Assembly: GCA_026315105.1 (NCBI GenBank)
Contig: CM048750.1
Coordinates: forward strand, 71,789,797-71,853,796
Direction: 5' to 3'
DNA length: 64,000 nucleotides
Source of the DNA: Locusta migratoria
Taxonomy: Eukaryota; Arthropoda; Insecta; Orthoptera; Acrididae
Shown: positions 23,335-35,409 of the stretch, in pieces
Layout: the number at the start of each line of letters is the position of its first letter
Numbering within the stretch: the stretch's first letter is position 1
Program-made: the position numbers and the translations under genes
The notes under the pieces: model-generated
Seen by the model: the letters and a program-made list of their open reading frames with translations, nothing else
Told to the model about the DNA's origin: nothing
Database searches by the model: none

Positions 23335-24475
23335 AATGGCTACGGTTATCAGTCCCTTGTTCCAACCGTAGAGAGTAGAATAAAAAGCATTACAATGTAG
23401 TAGAGAACGATGTGTTAAAATGCACCAAACAAAGGGTGTAACACATCAAGATGTAAAAGAATCAAAGTAAAAACTGATAAAAGAAGAGAAAGGTGGAAAG
23501 ATGATACCAGAGTGTCCTGGCCAAGTGACCACAGACAAGATAGTAGGCCATCTGCCCACTTTTACACACTAAAACCACCTGCCTAAAAGCGATAGGTGAG
23601 CGAAGAACAAATACATAATGAACACAGTGCTAAAAATCAAATAGATCCGTACAACCCACTCACACGGACAAAATTTAAAACAGCGTCAGCCATAGAGGCA
23701 TTGTCAGCTAAAACAAGTTTTAAATCATCAGGGACATTAAAATTCCTTCTATGAGCAGCTAAATCCTGGCATTCCAAGACGATGTGGACGACTGTCAGAC
23801 GCACACCACATCGACACTCGGGAGGATCCTCTCGACTGAGAAGGTGGCCGTGCGTAAACCAAGTATGGCCGAAACGCAGCCGGCAGAGAACAACAGAGTC
23901 ACTGTGGGAAGTCTGTATAGAGGACCTCCACACGTGCGTGGTCTCCATAATTGCCCACAACTTGTTGGGTGTTTGGAGGGAGCGCCATTCTGCGTTCCAC
24001 AGTCCAAGAACTCAGCTGTGCAACTGCGAACGGAGGTCATGACCTGTGATACCTATAGCCAAGGTAGGTTTGTGGAGAGCCTCCTTGGCTAACTTGTCAG
24101 CTTGCTCATTCCCGTCGATCCCAACATGTCCTGGAGTCCAGATAAAGACCACTGACCGCCCATGTCGGTCAATGGCATGCAGGGACTCTTGGATGGCCTG
24201 AAGCAAAGTATGGTGAGGGAAGCACTGATCGAGTGCCGGTAAGCCGCTCATGGAGTCACTGCAAATGAGGAACGACATCCCAGGGCAGGTAGAAATATGC
24301 TCGAGTGCACAAAGTATGGCCACCAGCTCTGCTGTGTACACACTGCAGCCCTTCGGTAAGGAGCTCTGTTCGTTGTGTCCTGCATGTACATAGGCAAAGC
24401 CAACAAGACCTTCTGCCATCAAACTGTCCGTGTAGATGACCGTAGATGAAAGTCCCATTTGTACAACATTGCCTA
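23335..24475 (-). pseudogene. 5'-truncated LINE (I-like clade) with RNase H domain
   Basis: Minus-strand frame 24482-24012 encodes RNase H: VIYTDSLMAEGLVGFAYV, CSVYTAELVAILCALEHI, FLICSDSMSGLPAL and WTPGHVGIDGNEQADKLAKE, giving the D, E, D and H/D positions. After a frameshift the C-terminal part (23960-23637) has VVLCRLRFGHTWFTHGHLL and a Cys-rich CRCGVRLTVVHIVLEC segment typical of I/R1/jockey-group ORF2 ends. The upstream RT is absent, and the left part to 23335 is 3' UTR-like. RNase H residues are well kept, so the copy is relatively young. Confidence 0.85.
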
Positions 24476-24650
24476 ACAACATATTGCTCCCACATTTTCA
24501 GGTCCCCATGCTGGATTGTGTGTACAGCTGTCATAAAAATGCCAACGCTGGCGGCAATGTTTTCCATGGTCCTTTAGTAAGCCTCCAAAACAATTTTCTC
24601 CACTAGCTCAATCGTGTTGTCAGAGTGGTTGGTGCGAGGCCGAAGTTGTC
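24476..24650 (-). pseudogene. mariner transposase N-terminal HTH fragment
   Basis: The minus strand reads RPRTNHSDNTIELVEKIVLE, then, after a stop, ENIAASVGIFMTAVHTIQ and DLKMW. This matches the second helix-turn-helix of mariner transposases (GRPRT ... ENI ... VGIS ... VHTIL ... DLKM). The LINE fragment abuts it, so it may have been interrupted by that insertion; the remaining transposase was not found on the far side. Confidence 0.6.
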
Positions 24651-24839
24651 TCGGTGTGTTCACACATGACATTCTGCCTTCTCTGTACTACCACAGCCAC
24701 AAACACAGATTGAACACATCTGTGACACCATCACCACATGTATCTCTCAAAAATGGCAATGAATTTCCATCAGTGGTTCATCATGCAAATGGAGAAAACC
24801 AATTATTTCACACTGGTATTGTACAGAGAACATCATAAT

Positions 24840-25498
24840 TTTAAGTATTAATAAACACCAAACTGCCATCTCTACAATGCATTCACGAGTGTGTGCAAAT
24901 TTTAAAACAAAGCTGCATGTTTCTATCAGTAGCCAGTCCTGAGAAAAAAATGGATGTATTATAATTGGAATGAACATTTAATATGTGGATATGCTTCAAG
25001 GTAGTCCTAGTTGGCTTGGTACTTTTCATCTTCTTAGTTAATTTGCTTTTTTCAATTAAAGCCTTCAGCCAATTAATTATATGCTCCATGATTTTGTGAC
25101 TTATCATTAGAGTCAACAAACAGTGATACTCTGTTTCTCTAAACAAATTTTTCCCAGACTCACTAATTTTTCTACACTGCCTACAGTGGATTCTTCAATG
25201 GCAACAAAGATTATTAGAAGTTCCTTGTAATCATGTAGTGAGTTACAAGTGCACTCAGAGATGGCTGAAACACAGAACATTGCTGCAGAATGTTGCTGAT
25301 GCTCCAGCATATAGAACAAGTACTAACCCTTATCAGTCTAACATTTTTGCACATACTGTTTGAACATAATTTTGCAGAATTTTTGGATGTGTTTCTTACA
25401 TCATAATAATTACTGGTTTCCAAACACAATTTCAATACACTGCTTTCATTTATAATTTGTATGATGACACTTTGTAACACAGTCTGGTGCACAATTAC
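24840..25498. other. Intron sequence, no gene recognised
   Basis: AT-rich sequence just downstream (on the minus strand) of the 160-nt DAXX-like exon. Minus-strand frames here have no recognisable domain, and the overlapping 25214-25600 frame is a shadow of the exon. Confidence 0.45.
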
Positions 25499-25658
25499 CT
25501 GCCAATAACTCGTCAACAAAGTTATCTTCTTTTTCACTTTCAACACTCTCCTCTTCACTACCATCATCTTCTTCATCCTCCGATTTACTCGCACTTTCAT
25601 TATCGGGAACCTCTTCTGGTACTATATCCTTTGATTCCTCTGCAAACTTGTTAATAAT
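25499..25658 (-). CDS. DAXX: DAXX-like protein, internal exon (end of helical domain and acidic tract)
   Basis: On the minus strand the acceptor TTGTGTTTACAG precedes 25658, and the donor is GGCAG/GTAATTG after 25499. The exon is 160 nt, entered in phase 0 and left in phase 1. It starts IINKFAEESKDIV, which continues NRISE of the previous exon as the counterpart of the last helix of the DAXX histone-binding domain. It then becomes a dense acidic tract (SEDEEDDGSEEESVESEKED) comparable with the Asp/Glu-rich region of DAXX that contacts H3.3-H4. It ends NFVDELLAG with the next exon supplying the rest of Gly. Frame and phases agree with both neighbours. Confidence 0.88.
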
Positions 25659-25659
25659 C

Positions 25660-28229
25660 TGTAAACACAAGCAAATATATTACACCAATATACATGTAAA
25701 GAGCAAAAAAATGCAGAATAAACTGTCAATTTATTACCAAATATAGAAGCAAATTCCAAAAATGATACACATGTTTAGTTTTGGATAGTGGACTCTCATA
25801 AGAAAGTCATCTTCTGCTGTGCTTAGCACTCCCTATTATGATCAGATTAACAAGAATCAATGTTTGTTTCACACAAATTAAATACCTAGAAGAGCATAAA
25901 ACAAAAGGAGTATTTCTGATGTAGTGTTCATCAGCTTAATGTTTTTGCCCATAATATTTAATTCAATAAGGAAACTCTTACATCAGGAATGCTTACTGTC
26001 AAGAAACAAACCTTGGTACAACTTGTAGAAAATCTTGACACCATGAATAATTTGGTCAAATTCTAACACTTCCTGGTTATTCTGAAGTTTCTTGTTATTT
26101 ATATTTGATTACCTTTTTAGAAGCATTTTTCATCTCACTATTCTGTTCTTGTCAGCTCCCTAGCTTCAACCTCTATGAAAAGCCATTACTTTGAGATGTG
26201 AAATTCTTAAACATTTTTGCTTTGCCAGTCCCAATCTAATGCTTTGAAAATTGGTATTACAGTGTTACAGGTGGAAATGAACATGATGATACATAAATAT
26301 TAATAGTTATTTACATTTTTTTATTTTTCAAAGTAAACTCTTTATTCCACAATGGTGCTAAATAATATTTTAATGTATACATATTTATATATGCATATTT
26401 TAATATAGGCATAAGATAATGTCTGAAGTACGATAAAATGTGCATCCCTTGAAAAGATAAATGAATGATCACTCCATCTACTGTTTTTCAAAGTAATCAG
26501 AAATTAAGCATTTGTTCAACTTACTTTTGATTTGGCCTTCTTAGTGAAAAGAGGCTAAGTAGCAGGTGGCTTGGACTTTCTGTATTATATGAATAGCGAT
26601 ACAAGTAAATGTATTTAAAAGAATACAACTGTACATATGCACTGCTCAAATTACTCATCCATATATTTTAAATGAAGAATTACAATGAATCACCTCACGA
26701 TTTTATGCCCTGATGTCTCCTTCCTTTTAAATATGCAATGGAGCAGTTCTCTCTACTGTACCAATGTGCAAAGACTGTTCAGCATTTATTCTTTCAGCCA
26801 AGAGACCTTTGTCTGAATTATAAATGAGATGCAGTCTCTGACAGAAGCAGCATCACAGCATCAGAGGTGGGTGGTCCGAGTAAGGAGAGGAGGGAGGGGA
26901 AGGTTTGTGTTTGTGGAATCAGGGACATGATGGGAACAAGATAGGAGTCATAGATGCAGAGCTGAAAGGTCTGGGGGTGGAGGAGAAGCATAAAGGAGAG
27001 GAGCACAGAAGGGGGAAAAGACATCAAATTCATAATGACTAATCCCAAAATTTGAGCTTATTTTCTAATTAAGTCACTTTGGCAGAATTGGGAAGGGTCT
27101 ACTTTCATTTGGTATACCAACATTACATTTTAGTTGAAAAGGAGACATCACACATGGTAATATTTATGAGAAAGCACATTTTATTTTGAGTGTGCCAACT
27201 TTGATAAATCACAGAAACCAGCCAATAATTGGGGGAAAATTTCCTTTAGACAATTTAAATATAGTGCCCATGTGAAACTTAGTACACAAGCAGTAATGGC
27301 ACATAATTGCTATTCCTTTCATGAAATAACTAATTTTAATACAAATATACAACTGAGAATAAAATATAAAACAGCAATGCAATACTATGTAAGAGAAAAG
27401 TGATATTTCACCAAAATGGCAGGCACAATGTTTTAAAAGTATTGTCTTGCCACATCAAATAAAAGCTTGTAACAATCAGAGAAAGCCTTGTTTTGAGCAT
27501 TATTTGTTCATTCAGAATGAAGCCCTCTTTATAGGAAAAAGTATATAGATTTCAAGTTTTTCAAATAAATATAATGTATAACCTTTACTTTCTTTATGTA
27601 GAACCCCTAAATCTTCAGGTTTATGTTGGGAGTGTTTAGAAAGTAAAAGGTGTTCAACAAATTAAAACCACCTGTACTGTCATCATATCAAATTTTTTAG
27701 ACGCTTGAATTAGAAAACAAGTCTCCTGTACACTTATTGTATGGATTAAATATTTGTTCGAACTGTTGTTAACAGAATATAGTACTGTACTGACTTTTTT
27801 TAAGTCAGAAGCCTTCTGATTCTACAAGATGAGTCAAGATGACTGTCACATACTGCAATTAGTGAGACGATTTTACATGTGAAAATAAACTGAAAAACTC
27901 CTATGAACATGTGACGATTACAGAGACTACAGACATTCATAAAAGTCCAGCTGAAAACCAGACATTGCCCGGGTGTTTATTTGAATCTTCTATTAATCTG
28001 CTTCCTCTTCTTTCCTGTCTGTCTGTCTGTCTGTCCATCACTTCCTCTCACCTGTCTTTGTTCATCTTCTTTTTCGCCTCTCTCAGTTCATCTGTACTCT
28101 TCCTATCTATAAAAATGACAACAGCTTACTAACTTTCCTTTCTCAATTTCCCCTAGGCATTAATGAACATCTCATGATCCGAGGCTTAAGATCAACAACA
28201 GATAACACACATCAGTTATCAGTGCATAC
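25660..28229. other. Long AT-rich intron segment, no gene seen
   Basis: No domain-bearing frame. A purine-rich patch at 26870-27020 (GGAGAGGAGGGAGGGG) could be an old PLE 3' region on the opposite strand, but no nuclease motif was found. A short (CTGT)n tract lies at 28016-28034. Confidence 0.45.
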
Positions 28230-29375
28230 ACTCCCACTCTAAAAGCAGAAGACGGTGTCAAGGAGCAGTTGTATGCTGATCTGAATTCCATACTATCACA
28301 CATTCATAAGCAAGACAAAATATTACTCCTAGGAGACTAACGTCAGAGTATGACAAGATGATCAGCTCTGGGAGGACACAATTGGGAGACACGGCATTGG
28401 CTCATCAAATGCTAATGGCACTCTGCTGCTAATCAAGTGTGCTGAGCACGATCTGGTAACAACCAACACCTTATTTTCTCAAAAGGATCACTATAAAACC
28501 TCATGGCAGCACCCCAGATCGAAACATTAGCATCTGATTATCATTGTCAGAAAATGCGATCAGAAAGACTTCTGTATAATTAGGGCAATGACTGGGGCCG
28601 ATGATTGTTTGACAGACCACCACCTTATACGAGCCAAAATGAACTTCAATACAGGGCTAAGAAAAGAAGCCAGCAGAAAACAAGCAGAACATCCTTTGGT
28701 GTTGATAAGCTGAAAATCCCAAAACAAATAAACCATTCCAACAGACTTTGCTAGAGTATCTTCCGCGTGAATACCCAGAGAGCCCCATTGAACACTGACA
28801 ATAAATGAAGGATGCTATTAATACAACATACGACAAAAAAAATTAGAAATAAGATGAAGAAACATCAGGATCTTGGCAAAAAAAAAAAAAAAAAATTGTG
28901 TAAACCGCTAAGTTTTTTTATAGAAATCATGGCAGAAGTTCAAAGAAAAACACACATATTAAAAATATGACTTGTGGAAGTCTAAAGCAAGGGAACTGCA
29001 GGTCCTTGCTGAGTCCAATAATACGCACACATTTTTCAAGGCAACTAGATCTACATATGGACCACGTACATGGGGAATGACTCCTGTGAGATCAAAGGAT
29101 GGTACATAGCTCCTTAAAGATGATGAATTAGTTAGAAGATGCTGGACAGAACATTTCCATGATCTACTAAATGTAGACTCACAAACTGATGAGCATCTAT
29201 TTTACATTTTCAGCCCAGCACCAACTAAAGAACAAATTGCCTTACCTCCAACTATCGCAGAAATCCAGAATGCCATCTGGAAGTTACAAACACACCAATC
29301 AAGTGGTCCAGACAACATACCCACAGAAATCTTTTAAAGTTGGTGGGGATACTTTAATCAGGCACCTTGTATAGG
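28230..29375 (+). pseudogene. LINE ORF2 relic: endonuclease to start of reverse transcriptase
   Basis: The plus strand with frameshifts reads KQDKILLLGD and WEDTIGRHGIGSSNANGTLLL (about 28310-28430), ITNTLF-like and W..PRS.H.IDYI residues (about 28455-28545), and TDHHLIRAKMNF (about 28615). Later it reads DDELVRRCWTEHFHDLLNVD and AEIQNAIWKLQTHQSSGPDN (about 29120-29320), the RT start. This is the apurinic-like endonuclease followed by RT0/RT1 of an RTE/CR1-type LINE. It stops abruptly at about 29375, where an oppositely oriented LINE begins. An 18-A run at 28878 interrupts the linker. Confidence 0.8.
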
Positions 29376-29379
29376 CCCG

Positions 29380-30620
29380 CTATATATTCATTCCACCTTT
29401 AAGCTTTCCCTTCTTTGCTTAGTACTTGTTTCCGATCTGAGTTCTTGGTAGTTGTACGACTGCTTTTCTTGTCTCCAAAATTCTTTGTTATTTTCCTATA
29501 GGCAGTGTCTCTTTCCCCTAATTATACATTTTCTATGGTCTGGCATTTGTTCTCTGGCCACCTCCTGCTTAGCCGATCTGCAGTTTCTGTCAACCTCATT
29601 TTTCAGCCAGCTGTACTTTTGATTGCTTCACTTGCTGTATTTTTATAATTTCTCCTTTCATCAATTAAGATTAGTATCTCCTATGTTATCAAAGAATTTC
29701 TATTCGACCTTAGCCTTATAGCTATTTGATCTGCTTTGGCCCTCTCTTCTTCTACTGAACTACTTTTCCCTGTTTCAGTCAATCCTTGCCTAATACTCCC
29801 TCTGAAATTCACAACAAACTCAGTTTTCTTCTATTTATTCAAGTTCCATCTCCTTACTTTTCAATCGTTTTCCAGTCTCTTCAGTTTTGCAATTCATACT
29901 CAATAAGTTATGGTCAGTTTATATCTGCCCCTGGATACATCTTACAGTTTAAAACCTGGTTTCAAAACTGTCTTACCACTATAAAGTCAATTTGGTATCT
30001 TCCGGTGTCTCCTGGTCTCTTTCATGTATACAACCTTCTTGAAAGGTTCTTAAACCAAGTGTTTGTGATGATTAAATTGTGCTATTTGCAAATTCTACCA
30101 CACAAATAACTCTTATTCCTTCTCCCCAGTCCATATTCACCTACTATTTTTCCTTAACTTCCTTTTCCTAATAATGGGTTCCAGTCCCTCATCTCAACCA
30201 AGTTTTCCTCTCCCTTAACTGTCTGAATAACTTCTTTTATCTCATCGTACACTTTTATCAATCTCCTCATCATTCGCAGAGTTAGTGTGAACATAAACTT
30301 GAACTACTGTTGTTGGTGTTGGCTTCATCTCTATCTTTGCAACGATAATGTGTTCACTATGCTGTTCCCAAACACTTACCCACATTACCATTTTCTTATT
30401 CATTATTAGACCTTCCATTTGTGTTCCCCACCAATTGATTTTGTATTAATAACCCTGTAATTCCCTGACTAGAAATCCTGCACATCCTGTCACCGAACTT
30501 CGCTAATCCCCAACATATTTAATTTCAACCTGTCCATTTTTTTTTCAAAACTTCTAACTTACCAACCTGATTAAGGAACAGAACATTCCACACTCTGATC
30601 CATAGAATGCCAATTTTGAT
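29380..30620 (-). pseudogene. Second LINE endonuclease relic, opposite strand
   Basis: The minus strand shows KLNMLGISEVR near 30515, VINTKSIGGEHKW near 30440, ITNTWF near 30060, LYTWKRPGDTGRYQIDFIVV (about 30020-29965) and VLNCKMYPGADINCDHNLL (about 29955-29900). This is the endonuclease domain and linker of a LINE from a different family than its neighbour. It is heavily interrupted and truncated before the RT. Confidence 0.75.
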
Positions 30621-31035
30621 TTACTTGCTGACAATATAGGAAATGATTTATACCTGAAACTAATAAATTTGAGTCCAGATACAGAAAGTATCACCAATAC
30701 CAAGACTAAACAATGCCACAAATCTCATTGAGTTTACCTTTTATTTTTTTAATAAACTTATTACTTATCAAAATATGGTTTCTTTTCTTAAATACTGCTC
30801 CTTCTATCATTTTCAAATTCCTGCTCAGTGAATCATTTCCACTATGACTGTTGATAAAATAACAATACATCAATCTATGGTTATTTTTCTAAAATAAATA
30901 AATAAATAAATATGGATATATGTCAGCAATAGTATTTTTAATGACACATTGATAAATCACTATCAAAAATTTTATATTATAGCACAATTTTTTTGGAAAA
31001 TTTCCTTTGAAATTGTAGTAGAACATAATTTTACT
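30621..31035. other. AT-rich intron sequence
   Basis: Includes an (AAAT)n tract at 30893-30912. Nothing else recognised. Confidence 0.45.
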
Positions 31036-31036
31036 T

Positions 31037-31610
31037 TTGCAGTGTGAAAGAGTTTTAAGACCAATTGACACTGTTGATCACCAGACCATCACATCATGTC
31101 ATGTTAAGGTTTCTTGCGAAAAAGGTATGGTGAATAATGCTGACGTACTCAGCGCTGGACACTACCAACAGCAACTGCAATGCTGCTGGCATTGGCAGAA
31201 ACAAAAATTTAAAAAATGGGGGCAGTAGACATGAAGTGTTGCGAAACTGAATGACCAATGCATCAGCCGTCTTTATCGTGCCATTGTTAACAAAGAGGGT
31301 ATTCGGTCATCTGCAGTGTATTGTACATTGTGTGGAAGTTTATCAAGAAGCTGGACTTGAGAAGTGTTTCTTGCAATTTATGTAGAAAGCAATATAAAAG
31401 TAGTGGAAACGCAACAAATATAGCGGCAAATTTTAAGAGCAAACATCACTGTGGGTACCTGCAGCTACAAAGATCAATAAAGCTGATCCAAAAGCTAACA
31501 GTAGTGGCACTGGCACAACTGTTCTGGAGAAGAGCTCAAAGAGTTTATTCACTCCAAATACCATAAACACAAAATATGGCAGTGAACGTAAAAATTCAAC
31601 TGATGAGGTA
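31037..31610 (+). pseudogene. hAT transposase N-terminus relic with BED-type zinc finger
   Basis: The plus-strand frame 31321-31566 encodes VWKFIKKLDLRSVSCNLCRK, then QYKSSGNATNIAANFKSKHH and GYLQLQ. This is a BED finger (W, C-x2-C and downstream H) typical of hAT transposases. One expected His is Phe (AANF in place of xxHL). The rest of the transposase is missing. Confidence 0.7.
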
Positions 31611-32039
31611 ATAATTGCAAACTTCCACTTTACTTAGCTTTCAAGTTTACAATTAGCAAATATTAATGCACTAACACACTTAATGCGGCACAGTTTCAGA
31701 TTATGGATCAAGAAGATACAAGCTATTTGTCTGCAAAAAATCCCATTATTTACTTACAAAAACTCACATTAAACTTTTTTCTTTAAATTTTTAATGTAAG
31801 AGGAAAAGGCGCTTAAAATAAATGAGTACTTAAATGTACAGCTTTAAAAGTAGTAGTATATTTACAATGTGATTCCAATATTTCTATGGCCAATAATCGA
31901 TGTACTTTATTTAGATATATCTGTTTATCTATATTTTTCTTTTATATATGGAGGTATATTTTTATATATCACTATACTACTATTATTTGGCATGTAGTAG
32001 TCACTTTAGTTGGTCTTGATAATTTGGCCAAAAGAGAGA
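31611..32039. other. AT-rich intron sequence
   Basis: No gene or structured repeat recognised. Confidence 0.4.
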
Positions 32040-32165
32040 GAGAGAAAAGAATGTGGACCACCGGTATAGAGGAGTGTCGGCGTGATGCTGTCCCCTGCTC
32101 AGAGCTCTCACGTTCACCAAGCCTGTACCCAGCAAACAAATGCTGAGACCCCTTGAGAGAATACT
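32040..32165 (-). repeat. Solo 5'-end fragment of the I-like LINE
   Basis: On the plus strand GTTCACCAAGCCTGTACCCAG and the CCTTGAGAG tail closely match 40829-40880 (GTTCACCAAGCCCGTAGTCA, CCTTGAGGG), which is the 5' region of the minus-strand LINE at 38.6-40.9 kb. Only the 5' end is present, the reverse of usual LINE truncation. Confidence 0.6.
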
Positions 32166-32461
32166 ACCAATAAAAATTAACAAACAGGAGACAGGGAAGG
32201 GAGATTTCATATGAGGAGAGAAGGAAAAACAGAAGAGCCTAATACATAATATTGCCTGAAGTGGTGCAATGTTGGCCATATAAATATATTATGAACTTAG
32301 TTTAAAAAATTCCTACTATTTCAAACATATTTGGTTTTTTGAACATGACACCACCAAAAGATTTATTGTAATTCACAACAGCCAATTAGAAGTATATAGG
32401 CACTGAGCTACACATATTATTAGAAAATATAAAGATAAAATATGGTAGAAATTATATCAAC

Positions 32462-32634
32462 CTCACTTATACGATTCCCAAACTCCTCCTTGTTCTTTTT
32501 AAGTTTCGTGTCCAGCTCTGGGTCCTCCTCTGCTGGGTCCCTGTTCTCACCCAAGTAATACGAGTGGGCATTCCACGTCGAGAATTGTCGCTGTCGCTGC
32601 AGTTGCTCTCCAATTGTCTGGAATGCTGCTTTAG
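32462..32634 (-). CDS. DAXX: DAXX-like protein, internal exon (core of histone-binding helical domain)
   Basis: On the minus strand the acceptor GCTTTATTTTCCAG precedes 32634, and the donor GAG/GTTGAT follows 32462 (a weak but legal GT donor). The 173-nt exon enters in phase 1 (G plus CT gives Ala) and leaves in phase 0. It encodes AKAAFQTIGEQLQRQRQFST, then WNAHSYYLGENRDP, then EEDPELDTKLKKNKEEFGNR and ISE. The pattern AFQxIGxxLQxRR, the short turn, DPxL, KL and N..R.SE is diagnostic for DAXX, whose domain wraps around the H3.3-H4 dimer. This is the exon on which the identification mainly rests. It lies alone between transposon-filled introns of 4.7 and 6.8 kb. Confidence 0.92.
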
Positions 32635-32754
32635 CTGGAAAATAAAGCTCGATAATCATATTTATATCTTTAACAGATATCCTAGAAATAACTAAATAAT
32701 ATCAATGAGGATTATTGTACATTGTATGAGAATTTGAATTCTGAATTTCTAAAT

Positions 32755-33880
32755 CCACCTTTATATAATAATGGAAAGTCCATGTTGGAATTAATAATAT
32801 AGTAAGGACAGTTTAGAACTCACCGCAAAGACGTGGCGATGAGCTGCGAAAGGCACATACAAAAGACACACACAAACAACACTTTCAGCTATCGGCCATG
32901 GCTGTCTTCAGAAAATAGAACACTCACGCAATCAGACAGGCACACAACACAGTCATACAACCATCACCTCCGGCTGCCGCACTTCGAACCACGCTCTGCA
33001 GCGAGTAAATCAGGGATGGGAGGAGAGGGGAGGGGAGGGGAGAGGGGATAGGAAGGTTACGTCACAGTGGTGGGGATGGGTTAGATGGGAATAATGAGAT
33101 GCAGCTTAGGAATGGAGTGGGGAGGCTGGTGAGGGGAGAAAAATAAAATAAACAAAATAAAAATAATTTAAGACAAAAAAATATATAATTTAAGGGAAAA
33201 AAATGTATGCACACTGAACATACACAAGACCGTGTACACACACACACACACACACACGCACACACACACACACACACAAACATATGCCTGTGCACATGCA
33301 CACATATACACACACGATCACACAGTCATGCACCACTCAAAATAGGTGAGGTTTGGTATAGAGAGGTAGGAACTGTAAGGGGGAAAAAAGGGAAGTAATT
33401 GTAGCTTGAGGCCTGAATGATTTTGGAATTGGAGAATGTATTGTAGGGATAACTTCCATCTGTGCAGTTCAGAAAAGTTGGTGGTCGATGTGAGGATCCA
33501 GCTGGTCTGGGTTGTGAAGCAGCCATTGAAATCAAGCATGTGCTCCACTGCATGCTGTGCCACAGGTTGGTCCACCTTGCTTTTAGTAACATTTTGGGGG
33601 TGGCCATTCATCCTAATGGATAGCTGGTTGGTGGCCATGCCAATATAGAAAGCTGCACAGTGATTGCAGCACAGTTGGTAAATTACATGGCTTCTTTTAC
33701 AGATGGCCCGGCCTCTGATATGGTAGGATAAGCCAGTGAGAGGACTGAAATATTCGTAGCTGTCGCACTGTTTACTACCACAAACGGTACCACGCGGCTA
33801 AAATTCTGATATGTAGCATTGGCGACAAACGACCCCAATAGTAGAATAGGGTGGCCGCTGTAGGTGTGGGAGGTGGATGG
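32755..33880 (-). pseudogene. Penelope-like element 3' half: GIY-YIG nuclease, 3' region and terminus
   Basis: Reading leftward, the minus strand gives CGSKQCDSYEYFSPLTGLSY and CKRSHVIYQLCCNHCAAFYI, then GMATNQLSIRMNGHPQNV and HAVEHMLDFNGC (about 33790-33510). That is a Cys-rich linker plus a well-preserved GIY-YIG nuclease. Then follow a GT/CA microsatellite (33233-33290), a purine/pyrimidine-rich stretch, the hammerhead-like core at 32911-32890 and a terminus near 32755. This copy gives the clearest order of 3' parts for the family and explains the foldbacks elsewhere. Confidence 0.8.
32890..32911 (-). ncRNA. Hammerhead-ribozyme-like core
   Basis: On the minus strand CTGAAGA (32911-32905), stem CAGCCATGGCC and GATA (32893-32890). 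It sits in a PLE 3' terminus. GATA replaces the expected GAAA, so catalysis is doubtful in this copy. Confidence 0.4.
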
Positions 33881-33904
33881 GGGACCCTGAGCTGATCGTG
33901 GTGG

Positions 33905-35055
33905 CGGGTAGGATACTAGTTGGACATAAAGAGACTGGGAAGGCCGTAGCTAACCAACGCGCAAGGCACCGGACATAAAGTGGGGGAACCTAATGCTTGA
34001 TGAGTAGCCACACTTAGAAGTGATGTCGTCATGCCAGTGTCCACTTGAAGCGTGACCGCTTTCCACAGAATGCGGAGGTCTATGAACAATTTCGGCGGCT
34101 GCACGCTGACGGGAACAACCTTATTAATATCCATGGGCGACGCGCCAAAATCGTGAGGGTGAGAGGTCCTTTTGTGGCCCCGAGCAGAGGAGCGACACAC
34201 TCGGGCGATGTGTCCGAATTTTCCACAACGATTACACGTGGCCCGCCTATGCGGGCAAGATTCCCAAGAAAGACATGAAATCGGCTCGCTCTTTGAAGAC
34301 GCGCGTCGTCTTTCCCCCCGCCCATACGACATAGGCGAGCGCTGCGGCAGCAGAAGGGAGGGAGGGAGGGGAGGGCGACGCAACAACAGCCACTGAAGAA
34401 ACTGGCGCCGTGGATAACTGGGCCGAAACGGCAACTGAGGATACCTCCCCCCAAGCGGAAAGTTGACTCCCCACGGCCTCAGAAACTACCAAGGAGCACG
34501 GAATACGCAAAACCTCCGCTAATGAGGGATCATCCAATCGAAGAGCCTGCTTGCGAACGTCCAGAGTCCGCATACGAATCACCGTCCGGCTGGGACCAAA
34601 ACAGACAATGAAGGGCCAGCCCCTGCAGTTCCGTGGCCCCAGCGTGGTACGACTGACCCGGCTGTTTCTGCGAACAATAGAAAGATATGCGAGCCGACAC
34701 CACGTGAGAGTGGCAGTGAAAATATGCCTGCATCTGAAGCGGCACCAAATTGCCCAGCAATCGAGAAAGAAGAGGCAAGAGCCACGAAAGGAAATAAGCT
34801 TTTGCTTACCTTCATCACTCACCTGGAAGTGCTATGAAGTGTTGGCATAAACTCTGTTCATAGTTGGACCAATCCTCGGCATTGTTGTCAAAGGGAGGAA
34901 ATGGAGGAACGGGCACAGAAGTCCGCAACCTGACCTGTTGTGTCACTGCCCTAGTCAAAGTGTCAATAGACACCATGAAGGAAGCATTCTATTAAGCCAA
35001 AACGTCCGGTAACGACTGAAGATTTGCCAGGAACGCACTAAGTTGCCTTGCCATG
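33905..35055 (-). pseudogene. Gypsy-type relic: gag and protease
   Basis: On the minus strand gag starts near 35055 (MARQLSAFLANLQSLPDVLA, then a stop) and includes PPFDNNAEDWSNYEQSLCQH, LSRLLGNLVPLQMQ and QALRLDDPSLAEVL. A zinc knuckle C-x2-C-x4-H-x4-C (CNRCGKFGHIARVC, about 34250-34210) and a protease segment VDTGMTTSLLS (about 34050) follow. RT is absent because a PLE fragment begins at about 33900. It is related to the other K02A2.6-like Gypsy relics in the window. Confidence 0.8.
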
Positions 35056-35320
35056 ACTGCGGCAGGAAGACCACGCTACCATAAACCTAATCGCCACTGA
35101 AGAAAACACTGTTTGTCGTAAACATAATGTCGCTCGTTCTGCATTCACTCATCGAATGACCTGGCCGTCGCTCCGGCCGTTTGACAGCGCACCGCCAGCA
35201 GATAGCGCGCAGCTCCTGTCAGATGTCTAGACGACTGCGCCCTCCCGTGGCTAGGCTGGGAACTACCTCGGCCGGGCCAGCACTAGCCACAGAGCACAAT
35301 ACGGGCACACACAATGTTGA
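35056..35320 (-). other. Candidate 5' leader/LTR of the Gypsy relic
   Basis: GC-rich sequence upstream of the gag start on the minus strand, with TGGCGATTAGG close to the gag ATG, similar to the TGGCGACAAG at 50925-50934. It may be a primer-binding site after an LTR. The second LTR was not found, so the boundary is unproven. Confidence 0.35.
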
Positions 35321-35409
35321 TTTTATTAACAACATTCGTGTAAAACTCGTCAAACTAGGTTTTTGTTGTAAGGAATTGAATATGTACCTTTCAAATGTGA
35401 TGTTTATCT

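Noticed and set aside
25214..25600. 128-codon minus-strand Lys-rich frame
   Set aside because: Out-of-frame shadow of the acidic DAXX-like exon at 25499-25658; splice borders fit the other frame.
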